From Bacteroidota bacterium (GTDB lineage Bacteria > Bacteroidota > Bacteroidia > AKYH767-A > OLB10): DNA of 64,000 nucleotides. Both the position numbers and the translations under genes were made by a program. How positions within the stretch are numbered: the stretch's first letter is position 1; each line of letters begins with the position of its first letter. Positions 43,924-54,158 of this stretch are shown here, piece after piece. The notes under the pieces are model-generated. The model was given only the letters and a program-made list of their open reading frames with translations, was not told where the DNA came from and ran no database searches. The stretch spans positions 372,001 to 436,000 of the forward strand of contig JADKDR010000006.1 in the NCBI GenBank assembly GCA_016714535.1, written 5' to 3'.

Positions 43924-46900
43924 TTGCAGCTATACAGTCACATACTAAAACACAGAAGCCTTATACAAACTATATGGTCGCTTATGCTATTTATGTTGTG
44001 CTTGCCCCATTATATGCACGCACAACAAGGTTCCAACTACAGAGAACAAACTGTTTTCTTTAAAAAAGATACCATGGTGCTTGACACTGTAAGCATTATA
44101 CCCGGAAGCATCCGTTTTTATAATTGCACCAATGCATTAATTGACAGCAATGCATACCGGATTGATTTTGCTAAAGCAAAATTGATTCTTATAAACCGAA
44201 ATACCATTACCAACAACTATAGCTGCGATAGTGCAAAAATTTCGTATCGGGTGTTTCCACTGCTGTTTACACAATCATTTTATAACCGGAAATTACTCCC
44301 CAAAAATCCGGATAGCTTACGGATATTTGATAACTATGAGTATATACCTTCCACCTTCAGCGATGATTTTTTCACTTCAGGCGGCATCAGCAAATCGGGG
44401 AGTATATCGCGAGGCATCAGTTTTGGAAATAATCAGGATGTGGTGGTAAACTCAAGCTTGAGTCTTCAACTTGCCGGCAAGTTGAACAAGCAATGGGAAG
44501 TAGCCGCTGCTATTACCGATAATAACATCCCCATACAACCTGAAGGCAACACACAGCAATTGCAGGACTTTGACCGTGTATATATCCAATTGAAAAATAA
44601 CAATACCCGTATACTTGCTGGAGATTTTGATTTGCTGCGGCCATCAGCTTATTTCTTAAGTTATTTAAAACGAGCACAAGGCATTCAAATCGAAAATCAA
44701 AATAACATAGCGGCAGATGATACCATTAAAAACCGGGTGGCAGCTTCGGCATCCATATCAAGAGGAAAGTATGCACGCATTGTTGTTAAGCCTATCGAAG
44801 GAAATCAGGGGCCCTACCGGATGACCGGAGCGCAAAACGAATTATCCATCATCATACTTGCCGGAACAGAGCGTGTATATATAGACGGGCAACTGCAAAC
44901 CCGCGGTGCACAAAGCGATTATATTATTGATTACAATACTGCCGAAATTACATTTACGCCTCGCAGGCTTATCAATACCTTTATGCGCATTGTGGTAGAG
45001 TTTCAATATTCGGACAAAAACTACGTACGAACAATGCTTGCCGTAAATGATGAATGGCGATATAAAAAGTGGAAACTGAATTTCAATTTTTATAATGAGC
45101 AGGATAGCAAAAACCAACCACTGCTGCAGGAGTTGGATGATAGTTCAAAAATAATTCTTGCCAATGCCGGCAACAATCCTTTGCTGGCAGTAATTCCAAC
45201 CATTGATAGTGTAGGTTATAATACAAACGAGGTGCTGTATGCTAAAATTGATACCATTGTAAATGGTATTCAATATTCCGATGTGCTGTTATATGCCATC
45301 AGCAGCGATAGTGCTTTGTACCGTGCGGTATTTTCGTTTGTTGGCGAGGGCAATGGAAACTACATTCAACTATTAAGTGCTGCCAATGGAAAAGTCTTTA
45401 AATGGGTAGCACCGTTAAATGGCCTACGCCAGGGCAGTTACGAACCTGTTTCGCAATTAATAGCACCAAAAAGAGGGCGACAACTTACCGCAGGTGCATC
45501 GTATGATATGCGTAACCAAGGCTATATACGTTGGGAAGGAAGCATGACCAATACCGATGCTAATTTATTTTCAAGTATCGACAATCAGGCAAATACCGGA
45601 TATGGCAGCATGCTTAGTACGCTGCAACAATTTAAGCTGGATAGCGGTGCAAACCCGCTAACGATGGTATTGCGGGCCGATTGGGAATTTATCACCCAAC
45701 GATTTCGGGCAGTAGAAGTATACAGGCCTCAGGAGTTTGCCAATGACTGGAACATTGCTGCTGACAGTCGCAAAACCGATGAACATATCGTATCGGGATT
45801 AGTTGGAATAAAAAAATCCAATTCAAAATTTTTGAATTATACCTATAAAACATTTTTGCGCGATAGCCTATACACCGGTGCGCAACATGGTATTAGTGCT
45901 GCTTACTCCATTCATCATTTTACGCTTACTACCAACACCAATTTATTAAACACCACTGCCACCGATTTTAATTCGGAATTTACGCGAAGCTATAATCAAC
46001 TTACTAAGCAAATAAAGAAAATTGAAACAGGTTTACTTTTTAATTATGAAAAAAATGCCATCGCAAACCGCCAGTTAGATAGCATGTTGCAAGTGCCGGG
46101 GCGCAATTACATTGACCGTGGTGTATTTATTAAAACCATAGGAGATAATAATGCTATTAATTTTAATGCAAAATATAATTATCGAACCGATGATGAAGTA
46201 ATTAAAAATAAATTGCAGCCATATGCTACCGCACATAATGGCGAAGCTGCCTTTGCATACAGGAAAAAGAAATACAGGATTGGCATACAGTCAGGTGTCA
46301 GAATTTTTGAATTGCTGCAGGATACTACACCGGCAAGAAAAGAACAAAGCATTGTTAACCGCATAGATGGAAGCGTTATTGCCCTAAAAGGTTTTATCAC
46401 CTTAAATGCTACCTATCAAAATGGTACCGGCAGGGAAATGCGCAAAGAATATGTTTTTCTGGAAGTGGCTCCCGGCCTTGGCGTTTATACCTGGAATGAT
46501 TATAACAGCAATGGCGTTAAAGAGCTTAACGAATTTGAAATTTCGCAATTTGTTGACAAAGCAAATTATGTAAAAGTATTGCTGCCCACCAATAATTACA
46601 TCCGCGCTTTTTCTAATGCAGCTACGGCTGTTATCAGTTTAATGCCATCGAATTTATTTCAATCATCGCGACAAAATATTTTTCAAAAATTTCAAAATCA
46701 ATTTGCCTGGAAAGCGGATAATAAAACTACTGATTCGGATTGGCGTAAGAGTTATAATCCACTTGCCGAAAATGTGCGCGATAGCAACCTGATAGCTGCC
46801 AACACTTCGTTGCGTAATACGTTGAGCTTTAATCGCTCTTCCGCTGTGTGGGATGTAGAGTATGTATATGTTGATTCGCGAACTAAATCTATACTCGCAA

Positions 46901-47442
46901 ACGGATATGAATTCAGAACTCGTAATGGCAATACGGTTACAAGTAGGCTTACTATTGCACGCACATGGACTTTACTTATCAGAGGCGAACATGAAAAAAG
47001 TAATAACGAGTCGGAGTTTTTTAAATCGCGCAACTATTCTCTTTATACCCAACGTATATTCCCTACGTTAACATATCAGCCAACACCAGCAGTTAGTATT
47101 GCTGCAAGCTACAATTATGCTCAAAAAAATAATCGAACCGAAAACAAAGAAAGCGCCATGAACAGCGATGCAGGCATTCAGCTAAGGCTTTCGGGGTGGC
47201 GCAAAATAAACCTCACCCTTTTTTATAATTACATCAATATTAAATACCGTGGCGACCCAAACAGTCCGGTAGCGTATGAAATGCTCGAAGCCCTGCAGCC
47301 GGGCAATAACAGCCGCTGGGGATTGAACCTGTTACAAAACGTTTCGAAAACATTACAAATTGGAATTAATTACGAAGGGCGCAAATCAGAAACTTCAAAT
47401 GCCGTGCATGTTGCAAATATGCAGGCACGCGCCTTTTTCTAG
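43924..47442 (+). CDS. large outer-membrane protein of unknown function
   Basis: The frame is up to 1172 residues long. The first codon given is a TTG. In-frame ATGs at 43984 and 43993 would leave a very short signal ('LFMLCLPHYMHAQ'), so the start is uncertain. The conserved N-terminal region reads 'GSISRGISFGNNQDVVVNSS', 'LSLQLAGKLNKQWEVAAAIT', 'DNNIPIQPEGNTQQLQDFDR'. Then come many alternating strands and a 'GLGVYTWNDYNSNGVKELNE' calcium-site-like motif around residue 850. I recall this as a widespread uncharacterised Bacteroidota protein that probably forms an outer-membrane beta-barrel. There is no T9SS domain. It converges on rpiB with a 5-bp gap. Confidence 0.82.
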   Translation: MQLYSHILKHRSLIQTIWSLMLFMLCLPHYMHAQQGSNYREQTVFFKKDTMVLDTVSIIPGSIRFYNCTNALIDSNAYRIDFAKAKLILINRNTITNNYSCDSAKISYRVFPLLFTQSFYNRKLLPKNPDSLRIFDNYEYIPSTFSDDFFTSGGISKSGSISRGISFGNNQDVVVNSSLSLQLAGKLNKQWEVAAAITDNNIPIQPEGNTQQLQDFDRVYIQLKNNNTRILAGDFDLLRPSAYFLSYLKRAQGIQIENQNNIAADDTIKNRVAASASISRGKYARIVVKPIEGNQGPYRMTGAQNELSIIILAGTERVYIDGQLQTRGAQSDYIIDYNTAEITFTPRRLINTFMRIVVEFQYSDKNYVRTMLAVNDEWRYKKWKLNFNFYNEQDSKNQPLLQELDDSSKIILANAGNNPLLAVIPTIDSVGYNTNEVLYAKIDTIVNGIQYSDVLLYAISSDSALYRAVFSFVGEGNGNYIQLLSAANGKVFKWVAPLNGLRQGSYEPVSQLIAPKRGRQLTAGASYDMRNQGYIRWEGSMTNTDANLFSSIDNQANTGYGSMLSTLQQFKLDSGANPLTMVLRADWEFITQRFRAVEVYRPQEFANDWNIAADSRKTDEHIVSGLVGIKKSNSKFLNYTYKTFLRDSLYTGAQHGISAAYSIHHFTLTTNTNLLNTTATDFNSEFTRSYNQLTKQIKKIETGLLFNYEKNAIANRQLDSMLQVPGRNYIDRGVFIKTIGDNNAINFNAKYNYRTDDEVIKNKLQPYATAHNGEAAFAYRKKKYRIGIQSGVRIFELLQDTTPARKEQSIVNRIDGSVIALKGFITLNATYQNGTGREMRKEYVFLEVAPGLGVYTWNDYNSNGVKELNEFEISQFVDKANYVKVLLPTNNYIRAFSNAATAVISLMPSNLFQSSRQNIFQKFQNQFAWKADNKTTDSDWRKSYNPLAENVRDSNLIAANTSLRNTLSFNRSSAVWDVEYVYVDSRTKSILANGYEFRTRNGNTVTSRLTIARTWTLLIRGEHEKSNNESEFFKSRNYSLYTQRIFPTLTYQPTPAVSIAASYNYAQKNNRTENKESAMNSDAGIQLRLSGWRKINLTLFYNYINIKYRGDPNSPVAYEMLEALQPGNNSRWGLNLLQNVSKTLQIGINYEGRKSETSNAVHVANMQARAFF

Positions 47443-47447
47443 AACAT

Positions 47448-47885
47448 TTACTTGCCGCTTATTTTGCTTACCCGAATGGCATGACGCCCACCTTCGAACG
47501 AAGTGTGCATAAAAGCAGAAACCATTTCGAAAGCAAGTGGCTCATCAATAAAACGGGCGGGCAGGCAAATGATGTTGGCATCATTATGCTGCCGTGCAAG
47601 CCTTGCGGTATCCATATTCCAACAGATAGCGGCACGTACTTTGGCATGCTTGTTAGCAGTAATTGCTACACCATTTGCGCTCCCACATATCAGAATACCG
47701 TATTCACAAAAATGATCATTTACCAAACCGGCTACTTCGTGCGCAAAGTCAGGATAGTCTACCGAATCGGGACCAAATGTGCCAATATCTTCAATAAGCA
47801 ACGAAGGCATTGACTCACTTAAGTGTTGCTTAAGTTTTTCTTTTAGCGCGTATCCTGCATGATCGCAACCTATGGCAATGGTCAT
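47448..47885 (-). CDS. rpiB: ribose-5-phosphate isomerase B
   Basis: The 145-residue protein starts 'MTIAIGCDHAGYALKEKLK' and has 'GILICGSANGVAITANKHAK' with the catalytic Cys and anion hole, then 'RAAICWNMDTARLARQHNDA'. This is a complete RpiB/LacAB-type isomerase of the pentose phosphate pathway, converting ribose 5-phosphate and ribulose 5-phosphate. It stands alone. Confidence 0.95.
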   Translation of the reverse strand: MTIAIGCDHAGYALKEKLKQHLSESMPSLLIEDIGTFGPDSVDYPDFAHEVAGLVNDHFCEYGILICGSANGVAITANKHAKVRAAICWNMDTARLARQHNDANIICLPARFIDEPLAFEMVSAFMHTSFEGGRHAIRVSKISGK

Positions 47886-48133
47886 ATCTATAAGTTATTA
47901 TGGAATTTAACGAAGAGCATATTTAAGATTTTTCTAGTTGTTTTCTTAAGGCGAATATTTCGATTACCTTCGTTATGTTTTTAGTCAATAGTACTCGCTA
48001 TGACTTGCAAAACATGCCTTGCTAATCAAAATATTCGTTCTTAATAAATTCAAAATATAAATCTTATACAGGCTCTAAAGATAAAAACAAATCCCCAAAG
48101 AGCAAGAAGTACTAATGAGGAAATCGCTATTCA

Positions 48134-48916
48134 TTACTCACCTTTGAATACTGCTTTGCGTTTTTCCAAAAATGCACCAACCCCTTCTTTCATATCTGCG
48201 GTGCCAAAGCATTTTCCAAACTCATCTATTTCAAGTGTGTATCCATTGGCCGGATTATCAGTAGCTGCATTGGCACAAGTGATGCATGCACCAACAGCCA
48301 ACGGAGCCTGTGCAATTATTTTATTGGCTATTTCTATACACTTATTTAATAATTCGGCTGGTGTGGTTACATGATTTACCAAACCAAGAGCCAATGCCTC
48401 CTGAGCACCAATCATATCGGCAGTACACAGCAATTCGATTGCCTTTCCCTTGCCAACCAATTTGGTAAGACGTTGCGTGCCACCATAGCCGGGTATTAAC
48501 CCAAGTTTTACTTCGGGTTGTCCAAATTTAGCAGTATCACTTGCCACACGCATGTGGCAAGCCATAGCAAGCTCGCAACCACCACCGAGAGCAAATCCAT
48601 TAACGGCAGCAATAACGGGCTTGGTCATGTTTTCGATTTTATCGAAAACTTTTTCTTGACCTGCACGCGCCAGGGCTGCACCTTCGCTTACATTTAGCGT
48701 GTTAAACTGCGAAATATCGGCACCGGCCACAAAGGCTTTTTCTCCTGCTCCGGTAATAATTATTACTCGCGTTTCGGTATCTGTATACGCTGCATCCAGA
48801 GCCGCACCCAATTCATCAATGGTGGCGGCATTTAGTGCATTTAATTTATCAGGCCTGTTCACGGTGATGGTGGTTACTTTGTTATTGGCAGTAACCAAAA
48901 TGTTCTGAAAACTCAT
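48134..48916 (-). CDS. enoyl-CoA hydratase (crotonase family)
   Basis: The 260-residue protein has the oxyanion-hole motif 'AFVAGADISQF' and both catalytic glutamates, Glu115 in 'GGGCELAMACHMR' and Glu135 in 'FGQPEVKLGLIPGYGGTQRL', at the usual spacing of 20. It hydrates trans-2-enoyl-CoA in beta-oxidation or related acyl-CoA pathways. Names such as short-chain enoyl-CoA hydratase or crotonase fit. It lies 21 bp downstream of the B12-binding protein gene, so the two may be co-transcribed. Confidence 0.93.
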   Translation of the reverse strand: MSFQNILVTANNKVTTITVNRPDKLNALNAATIDELGAALDAAYTDTETRVIIITGAGEKAFVAGADISQFNTLNVSEGAALARAGQEKVFDKIENMTKPVIAAVNGFALGGGCELAMACHMRVASDTAKFGQPEVKLGLIPGYGGTQRLTKLVGKGKAIELLCTADMIGAQEALALGLVNHVTTPAELLNKCIEIANKIIAQAPLAVGACITCANAATDNPANGYTLEIDEFGKCFGTADMKEGVGAFLEKRKAVFKGE

Positions 48917-48937
48917 TTGTTTAAAAAATATTAGGAA

Positions 48938-49345
48938 TTAAAAATTTCGATTCGTGCTAACCCAATCGGTTATGTAGTTAATAATTTCTTTGGTATCGGT
49001 GCCGGGTTGGAATAAAGTACCCACACCTAATTTGTGCAGCTCAACTGCATCGGCAGCGGGAATAATGCCTCCACCGGTTACGAGTACATCGTTAAGCCCC
49101 TTCTCTTTAAGCAGGTTCATAATTTTAGGAAACACCGTCATGTGTGCTCCACTTAATATGCTAATTCCAATTACATCGGCATCTTCCTGCAAGGCAGCAT
49201 TTACCACCATTTCGGGAGTTTGGCGTAATCCGGTGTATATTACTTCCATACCTGCATCCCGCAAGAAGGAGGCTATTACCTTGGCTCCACGGTCGTGTCC
49301 ATCTAATCCTACCTTGGCAACTAATACACGTATGGGACGTTTCAT
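48938..49345 (-). CDS. B12-binding subunit of a methylmalonyl-CoA-type mutase
   Basis: The 135-residue protein is a stand-alone cobalamin-binding domain with the DxHxxG motif in 'KVGLDGHDRGAKVIA', 'ISILSGAHMTVFPKIM' (SxL) and 'VLVTGGGIIPAADA' (GGG). It matches the C-terminal domain of methylmalonyl-CoA mutase-type enzymes. The catalytic (alpha) subunit is not in the window. It may serve propionyl-CoA metabolism together with the downstream enoyl-CoA hydratase, which is an inference. Confidence 0.92.
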   Translation of the reverse strand: MKRPIRVLVAKVGLDGHDRGAKVIASFLRDAGMEVIYTGLRQTPEMVVNAALQEDADVIGISILSGAHMTVFPKIMNLLKEKGLNDVLVTGGGIIPAADAVELHKLGVGTLFQPGTDTKEIINYITDWVSTNRNF

Positions 49346-49394
49346 GTAAGAAAAATACTTGTTTTTTTTGTGGGGAAATTTATCACGAACAATT

Positions 49395-50683
49395 TTACAA
49401 ACTCCAGTAGGTAAGTGATTTTATTTTGTTGCGAAGTACGCCTTTTAAATCAACAATGATGCAACCGGGCGAAGAGAGTTTTTGAAAATAGCTTTCGTCC
49501 AATGCCTTGTACTCCTGATGTGCAACGGCTAATATAATTGCATCGTAAGGGCCGGTAGGATTGGTTACTAACTGATAACCATATTCATGGTCGAGATCAT
49601 CGCTACTAGCTTTGGGGTCTATTACATCTACCTTTACTCCGTAGGATTTAAATTCATTTACCACATCAGCTACTTTGCTGTTGCGTATATCTTCTACATC
49701 TTCCTTAAAGGTGGCACCCATAATGAGGACGGTAGCCTTGCTTCCCTCCTTACCGGCAGCAATCATTTTCTTTACGGTTTGCTTGGCAATATAAAAGCCC
49801 ATGCTATCATTAACAGCCCTGCCCGAATTAATTACTTGCGCATGATAGCCTAACTCGGCTGCTTTGTAGGTAAGGTAATAAGGATCGACACCTATACAAT
49901 GCCCTCCAACCAAACCCGGTTGAAATTTTAAGAAATTCCATTTGGTGCCAGCAGCATCAAGCACATCGTAGGTATTAATTCCAATTTTATTGAAAATAAT
50001 GCTCAACTCATTCATGAGCGAAATATTTACATCGCGTTGTGTGTTCTCTATAATCTTGGCAGCCTCTGCTACTTTTATACTTGGAGCACGATGCACACCT
50101 GCACGCACTACTATTTCATAAACTTTTGCAATTACTTCGAGCGACTCATCATCACAACCTGATACTACTTTAGTAATATTTGGTAAGGTGTGCACCTTAT
50201 CTCCCGGATTAATGCGCTCAGGGGAATAACCCACTTTAAAATCTGTGTGAAATTTTAATCCCGAAACTTCTTCGATTACCGGAATACAATCTTCTTCAGT
50301 ACAACCAGGATAGGTGGTTGATTCATATACAACATAATCACCCTTTTAATACACTTACCTATGGTTGCCGAAGCGCTAAGCAATGGTTTCAAATCAGGAA
50401 GCTTGTGATCATCGATGGGCGTGGGTACTGCAACGATAAAAAATTTTGCCTCGCGCAAAATGTTTAAGTCACTTGTAAAGGCTATGTCGCAATTATCAAA
50501 TGCGCTGCTTTCTAACTCGCCACTGGGATCCTGCTTGTTTTGCATCATGGCTATACGGCCATCGTGAATATCAAATCCGATAACGGATACCTTTTGTGCA
50601 AATTCGAGTGCAATAGGTAATCCTACATATCCTAGTCCAATCACGCCAATCTTCGCTTTCTTATCTAGTATGTCCTGATACAT
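49395..50683 (-). pseudogene. UDP-N-acetylglucosamine/mannosamine-type dehydrogenase with one frameshift
   Basis: The N-terminal part (start ATG 50681-50683) has the NAD motif 'IGVIGLGYVGLPIALEF' and 'KFFIVAVPTPIDDHKLPD'. After 'ATIGKCIK' an A run near 50343-50346 lacks one A. Restoring it gives 'KGDYVVYESTTYPGCTEEDC' and joins the frame of the C-terminal part: 'GYSPERINPGDKVHTLPN', catalytic Cys in 'VGGHCIGVDPYYLTYKAA' and 'IMGATFKEDVEDIRNSKV'. The whole would be about 430 residues, normal for the TviB/WbpA-like family of surface-polysaccharide synthesis. The single homopolymer lesion makes a sequencing error quite possible. Confidence 0.85.
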
Positions 50684-50838
50684 CTTGTTAATTTGTAAAA
50701 ATAGATGTGCAAAAAACGCGTTTTTTTTGGTTAGGCAAGCATTTATATTGTCAATTGAGAATATAAAAATAAGCATGGGCAAAGGTGTCTTTAACTTTAC
50801 CACTCCTTTAGCCTTTGAATTAGATGATGCCCACGTAA

Positions 50839-53523
50839 TTAATGTATCTTTTGGAGCGGGTAACGCTGCAAAATTCCATCTGAATGCAGCTCAACCATAT
50901 ACATGCCCGGCTCAAGTTTAGCAATGTCCACAAACAATTCGCCTATACCGGAATCAAAAAATCGGTTCATTACCAATCTGCCAAAAACATCATAGATACT
51001 TAACACAGCCCCATTTGTGCTAGAAGTACGGGTAACTATAATTGAATGCGTGGCAGGATTTGGTTTAATAATGACATTGGCGTTGGTGCTAATACTGGAG
51101 AATGAGGCAAACTGCAGTTGAAATACCTGCGACTGATTGGTACAACCTGAACCATCAGTTACAATAACATAATAATATCCGGCAGTGCAATTTGTTATTA
51201 ATTGTGTATTGCCAATGGGTGCAAAATTTGAATTAGCAGGGCTGTAATACCATTGATAACTAACTGCCTGCGAAACCCCGATAGCACTTAAGGTATTACT
51301 TACAGGGCTTACCTGCGGCTCATCGGGGCTTACGGTAAGTGTAACAGTGTTTGAAAACGCATTCATCTTGCCAAAATAACTTGTAAGGCAACGATAGCTA
51401 CCCGGAAGTTTTGCATAGTACGTTGGCTTATTAGCAAAAGGTATATTGATACCGTTAAGCTGCCATTGATATGTAACGCATGTTAATGGATTGCTTGCAG
51501 CTAGTAAGGCAGAATCGCTAGTACATATGGAGGTGTTTGTAATGGTGACTACTGAAGGTATGGTTTGTGGTACCCGCGCCCAAATAGCGAAACTGCGTGG
51601 TGGCAATTCCATATAAATTTGATTATTGCCATTTACCAATGCGTAAGGGAAGGCGCTATTGCCAAGAATGCAATGCAACGTATCGCCCTGCTGCGAGTGG
51701 AATGGTGCCCCGGTGTTAATGGTGTGATCTACTTTAAGTGTGGAGTAGCCAAAGTTGATAGCCACAATTACATCACGATTTGTGAGGCAGGAGGAATTTC
51801 CACCTCCACTAAGTTGATATATCAAACTTTTATCAGCACTTCCACTTATATAATTAGCCGGATAAGGAGTAGACTTGCGATTAAGGTATTCTCTAAAAGC
51901 AGTATTGAATACAAATTTTTTATGCAGATCCATTAAGTTGTTAATGGTAGCTGTATACGTTGTGGTTTTGTAGTAGTCGGGATAATAAACACAAGGTACA
52001 CCAAGCGCATTGTTTGTTAAGACATATACATAAGCAAGCAATTGATTGAAATCGGCCGATTGGCTGCTATCGCGAAAGTCATGATTGTTTACAAAAGTAG
52101 CAGTATTGAAACCGCTACCTGCAGCGCCATCTACTATTCCTGAAGTAAATACATCGCGCACGTCAAAACCGCCATTGTCGCAAGCTTCGCGCAAGGCAGC
52201 CTGCAAAGCAAAATCAAACACTTTTGGACTTATGGCATTTAGCGTGGCCTGATTCATTGTGGATTTTACCGCATCTACCCACCCTTTTAATAAAGCAGGA
52301 TTATACTCATATGACTCGCCAACAAAAATTCCCGGATTAATATTATTGGCATGCAAAAAATTTAATAACTGACCAATAAACTCAGGAGCAAAATTTTTAA
52401 CCGCATCGGCACGCACTCCTTTAATGCCGATGGTATCAAACATCCACTTAGTATATTCATTTAATGTATCGCGTGTACCAGCATCAAACTGGTCAAGGTC
52501 ATAAAAGAAAAGCATTTTATCCCAATCGCCATTAAGGTTTGTTGGATTGCCATTAGGTTTAAAGTTTTGCCACGACATTTGACCGCGGCCACTTTGCACA
52601 AAACTAAAATCGGTAGCTGTTTGATAAATGACACTATCCTTTAGTTCCTGCGCATTAGTCGAGTAGTACAGGCTATGGATAACATGATCGGTATAATCAC
52701 CGTTGGTGTTAGTGAGGTATATAGTAATTATATCTCCGGCACTATTAAAATTGCTGGTATCAAGCGTAATGGCAAATTCGTCAATACCACAGCCACCGTT
52801 ATCAATGGTTGCATTTACCCGCTTTCCTAAAGCTACCACATCAAACCCTTGCGCACAAAATATCCCGCCATTGTTTTGCGACTCAGTCATAAAGGTGCCA
52901 TTGGCGGGTGCCTTCTGCGTGCTGGCAATGAAGGTATAAGGCTTATTAAAATAATCAGGATGTTGCGAAGCTGAGCGCATACGGAAATAATACGTTCCTG
53001 CTCCGCGGCCTGTATTGCCCCCCACGCTGATACGGCATCTAAACCTATCTGAAGGATAACAGGCATCGCCAGCAATATGCTTGGTAGCATTGTATGACTT
53101 TATCCAATTGGCTACGGCCGTGTTGTTTTCCCAAAGTCCACCGTTACGGTGATTGTATATGAGGTCGCCAACAAGGTTTAAATTTAGTTGATTGTAAGTG
53201 TTTATCAATGCATCCACTTTGACACGTGTGCCAAAACCGGTTGCAGGTTGCGGAAATCCACCCACACTGAAATAGTCGCGTATATCGTAACCGTTACTTG
53301 CGGGACCCGATCCGGTAATATTCATTGGAGGTGCCCATATGTAATTAAATCCTGCCTGTTGCCACTCGTACCCCTTTATGCGCATCGTATCGCACCAATT
53401 GGCACCTTGCGATGTTTTGGGATAATCCCAATACCATCCTTGCAGCATAAAATCCTGCGCTTGTACCTGTATGGCAATTATCGATACCAGAAATATCCAT
53501 TTTGCCTTTTCAAATTTAGTCAT
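50839..53523 (-). CDS. secreted GH13 alpha-amylase-family protein with T9SS sorting domain
   Basis: The 894-residue protein starts at the ATG 53521-53523, giving the signal peptide MTKFEKAKWIFLVSIIAIQV then QAQ. An upstream extension lacks such a signal. The GH13 barrel shows 'LVGDLIYNHRNGG', the nucleophile Asp in 'IKGVRADAVKNF', the acid Glu in 'GIFVGESYEYN' and the transition-state Asp in 'ATFVNNHDFRDSS'. A C-terminal amylase beta-domain, Ig-like sequence and a type A T9SS domain follow ('IIKPNPATHSIIV', 'EPGMYMVELHSDG'). It probably degrades starch-like alpha-glucans outside the cell. It is not near the window's SusCD pair. Confidence 0.92.
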   Translation of the reverse strand: MTKFEKAKWIFLVSIIAIQVQAQDFMLQGWYWDYPKTSQGANWCDTMRIKGYEWQQAGFNYIWAPPMNITGSGPASNGYDIRDYFSVGGFPQPATGFGTRVKVDALINTYNQLNLNLVGDLIYNHRNGGLWENNTAVANWIKSYNATKHIAGDACYPSDRFRCRISVGGNTGRGAGTYYFRMRSASQHPDYFNKPYTFIASTQKAPANGTFMTESQNNGGIFCAQGFDVVALGKRVNATIDNGGCGIDEFAITLDTSNFNSAGDIITIYLTNTNGDYTDHVIHSLYYSTNAQELKDSVIYQTATDFSFVQSGRGQMSWQNFKPNGNPTNLNGDWDKMLFFYDLDQFDAGTRDTLNEYTKWMFDTIGIKGVRADAVKNFAPEFIGQLLNFLHANNINPGIFVGESYEYNPALLKGWVDAVKSTMNQATLNAISPKVFDFALQAALREACDNGGFDVRDVFTSGIVDGAAGSGFNTATFVNNHDFRDSSQSADFNQLLAYVYVLTNNALGVPCVYYPDYYKTTTYTATINNLMDLHKKFVFNTAFREYLNRKSTPYPANYISGSADKSLIYQLSGGGNSSCLTNRDVIVAINFGYSTLKVDHTINTGAPFHSQQGDTLHCILGNSAFPYALVNGNNQIYMELPPRSFAIWARVPQTIPSVVTITNTSICTSDSALLAASNPLTCVTYQWQLNGINIPFANKPTYYAKLPGSYRCLTSYFGKMNAFSNTVTLTVSPDEPQVSPVSNTLSAIGVSQAVSYQWYYSPANSNFAPIGNTQLITNCTAGYYYVIVTDGSGCTNQSQVFQLQFASFSSISTNANVIIKPNPATHSIIVTRTSSTNGAVLSIYDVFGRLVMNRFFDSGIGELFVDIAKLEPGMYMVELHSDGILQRYPLQKIH

Positions 53524-53587
53524 GTAGCTATCTATTTTTTTATATGAATGGAGAAATGCAAAGCTAGTAAGTCGAGTAACAAAAAAA

Positions 53588-53610
53588 AATCCCCTCACAT
53601 GGAGGGGATT
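53588..53610 (-). terminator. rho-independent terminator after the HU gene
   Basis: A 9-bp stem AATCCCCTC / GAGGGGATT with a 5-nt loop is flanked by A and T runs. It lies 22 bp past the HU stop. Confidence 0.9.
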
Positions 53611-53631
53611 TTTTTTGGAGTGCTTAGCAAA

Positions 53632-53907
53632 TTACTTGTTTACAGACTTTGCTAAATCAGCACCTGGCTTAAAGCGAGCAACTTTTCTTGCTTTGATTGT
53701 GATTTCTTTACCAGTTTGTGGGTTGCGGCCTTTGCGGGCTGCACGCTTGCTTACTGAGTAAGTACCGAAACCTACCAAAGTAACTTTGTTACCTTTTTTT
53801 AATGTGCCTGTGATGGCACCTGTCATTGCATCTAATGCACGACCAGCGTCAGCTTTGCTGATTTTCGCTCCTGATGCGATAGCATCAATTAATTCACCTT
53901 TGTTCAT
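53632..53907 (-). CDS. HU-family DNA-binding protein
   Basis: The 91-residue protein matches HU from end to end: 'MNKGELIDAIASGAKISKAD', 'VTLVGFGTYSVSKRAARKGR', the DNA-intercalating 'GRNPQTGKEI' arm and 'ARFKPGADLAKSV'. It bends and packs DNA and affects global transcription. It has its own promoter and terminator. Confidence 0.96.
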   Translation of the reverse strand: MNKGELIDAIASGAKISKADAGRALDAMTGAITGTLKKGNKVTLVGFGTYSVSKRAARKGRNPQTGKEITIKARKVARFKPGADLAKSVNK

Positions 53908-53938
53908 TTTTAAAAACTTTTTTAAACGATTAACGGTT

Positions 53939-53969
53939 CGAAAGTACAGTGTTATTCAATATCTACAAC
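53939..53969 (-). promoter_or_regulatory. promoter of the HU gene (GTTG-N19-TACTTTCG)
   Basis: On the minus strand GTTG (53966-53969) is followed after 19 bp by TACTTTCG (53939-53946), close to the Bacteroidota consensus, ~31 bp upstream of the HU start. Confidence 0.65.
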
Positions 53970-54158
53970 GATATGCCTCAAGATTGTTGATAAATATGGT
54001 GTTTTGTTAATAAATAGCCTTGTAACGTGCTGTTCATGCAGGTTTCAGGATTTGCAAATCCTTTATTTCGGGATGCTACCTTTTTAATACGGATGAATAT
54101 TTATTATTTTTAAAAAGCCACAACACCTATGTATAAAGGGTTTGTCAATGTACATACG

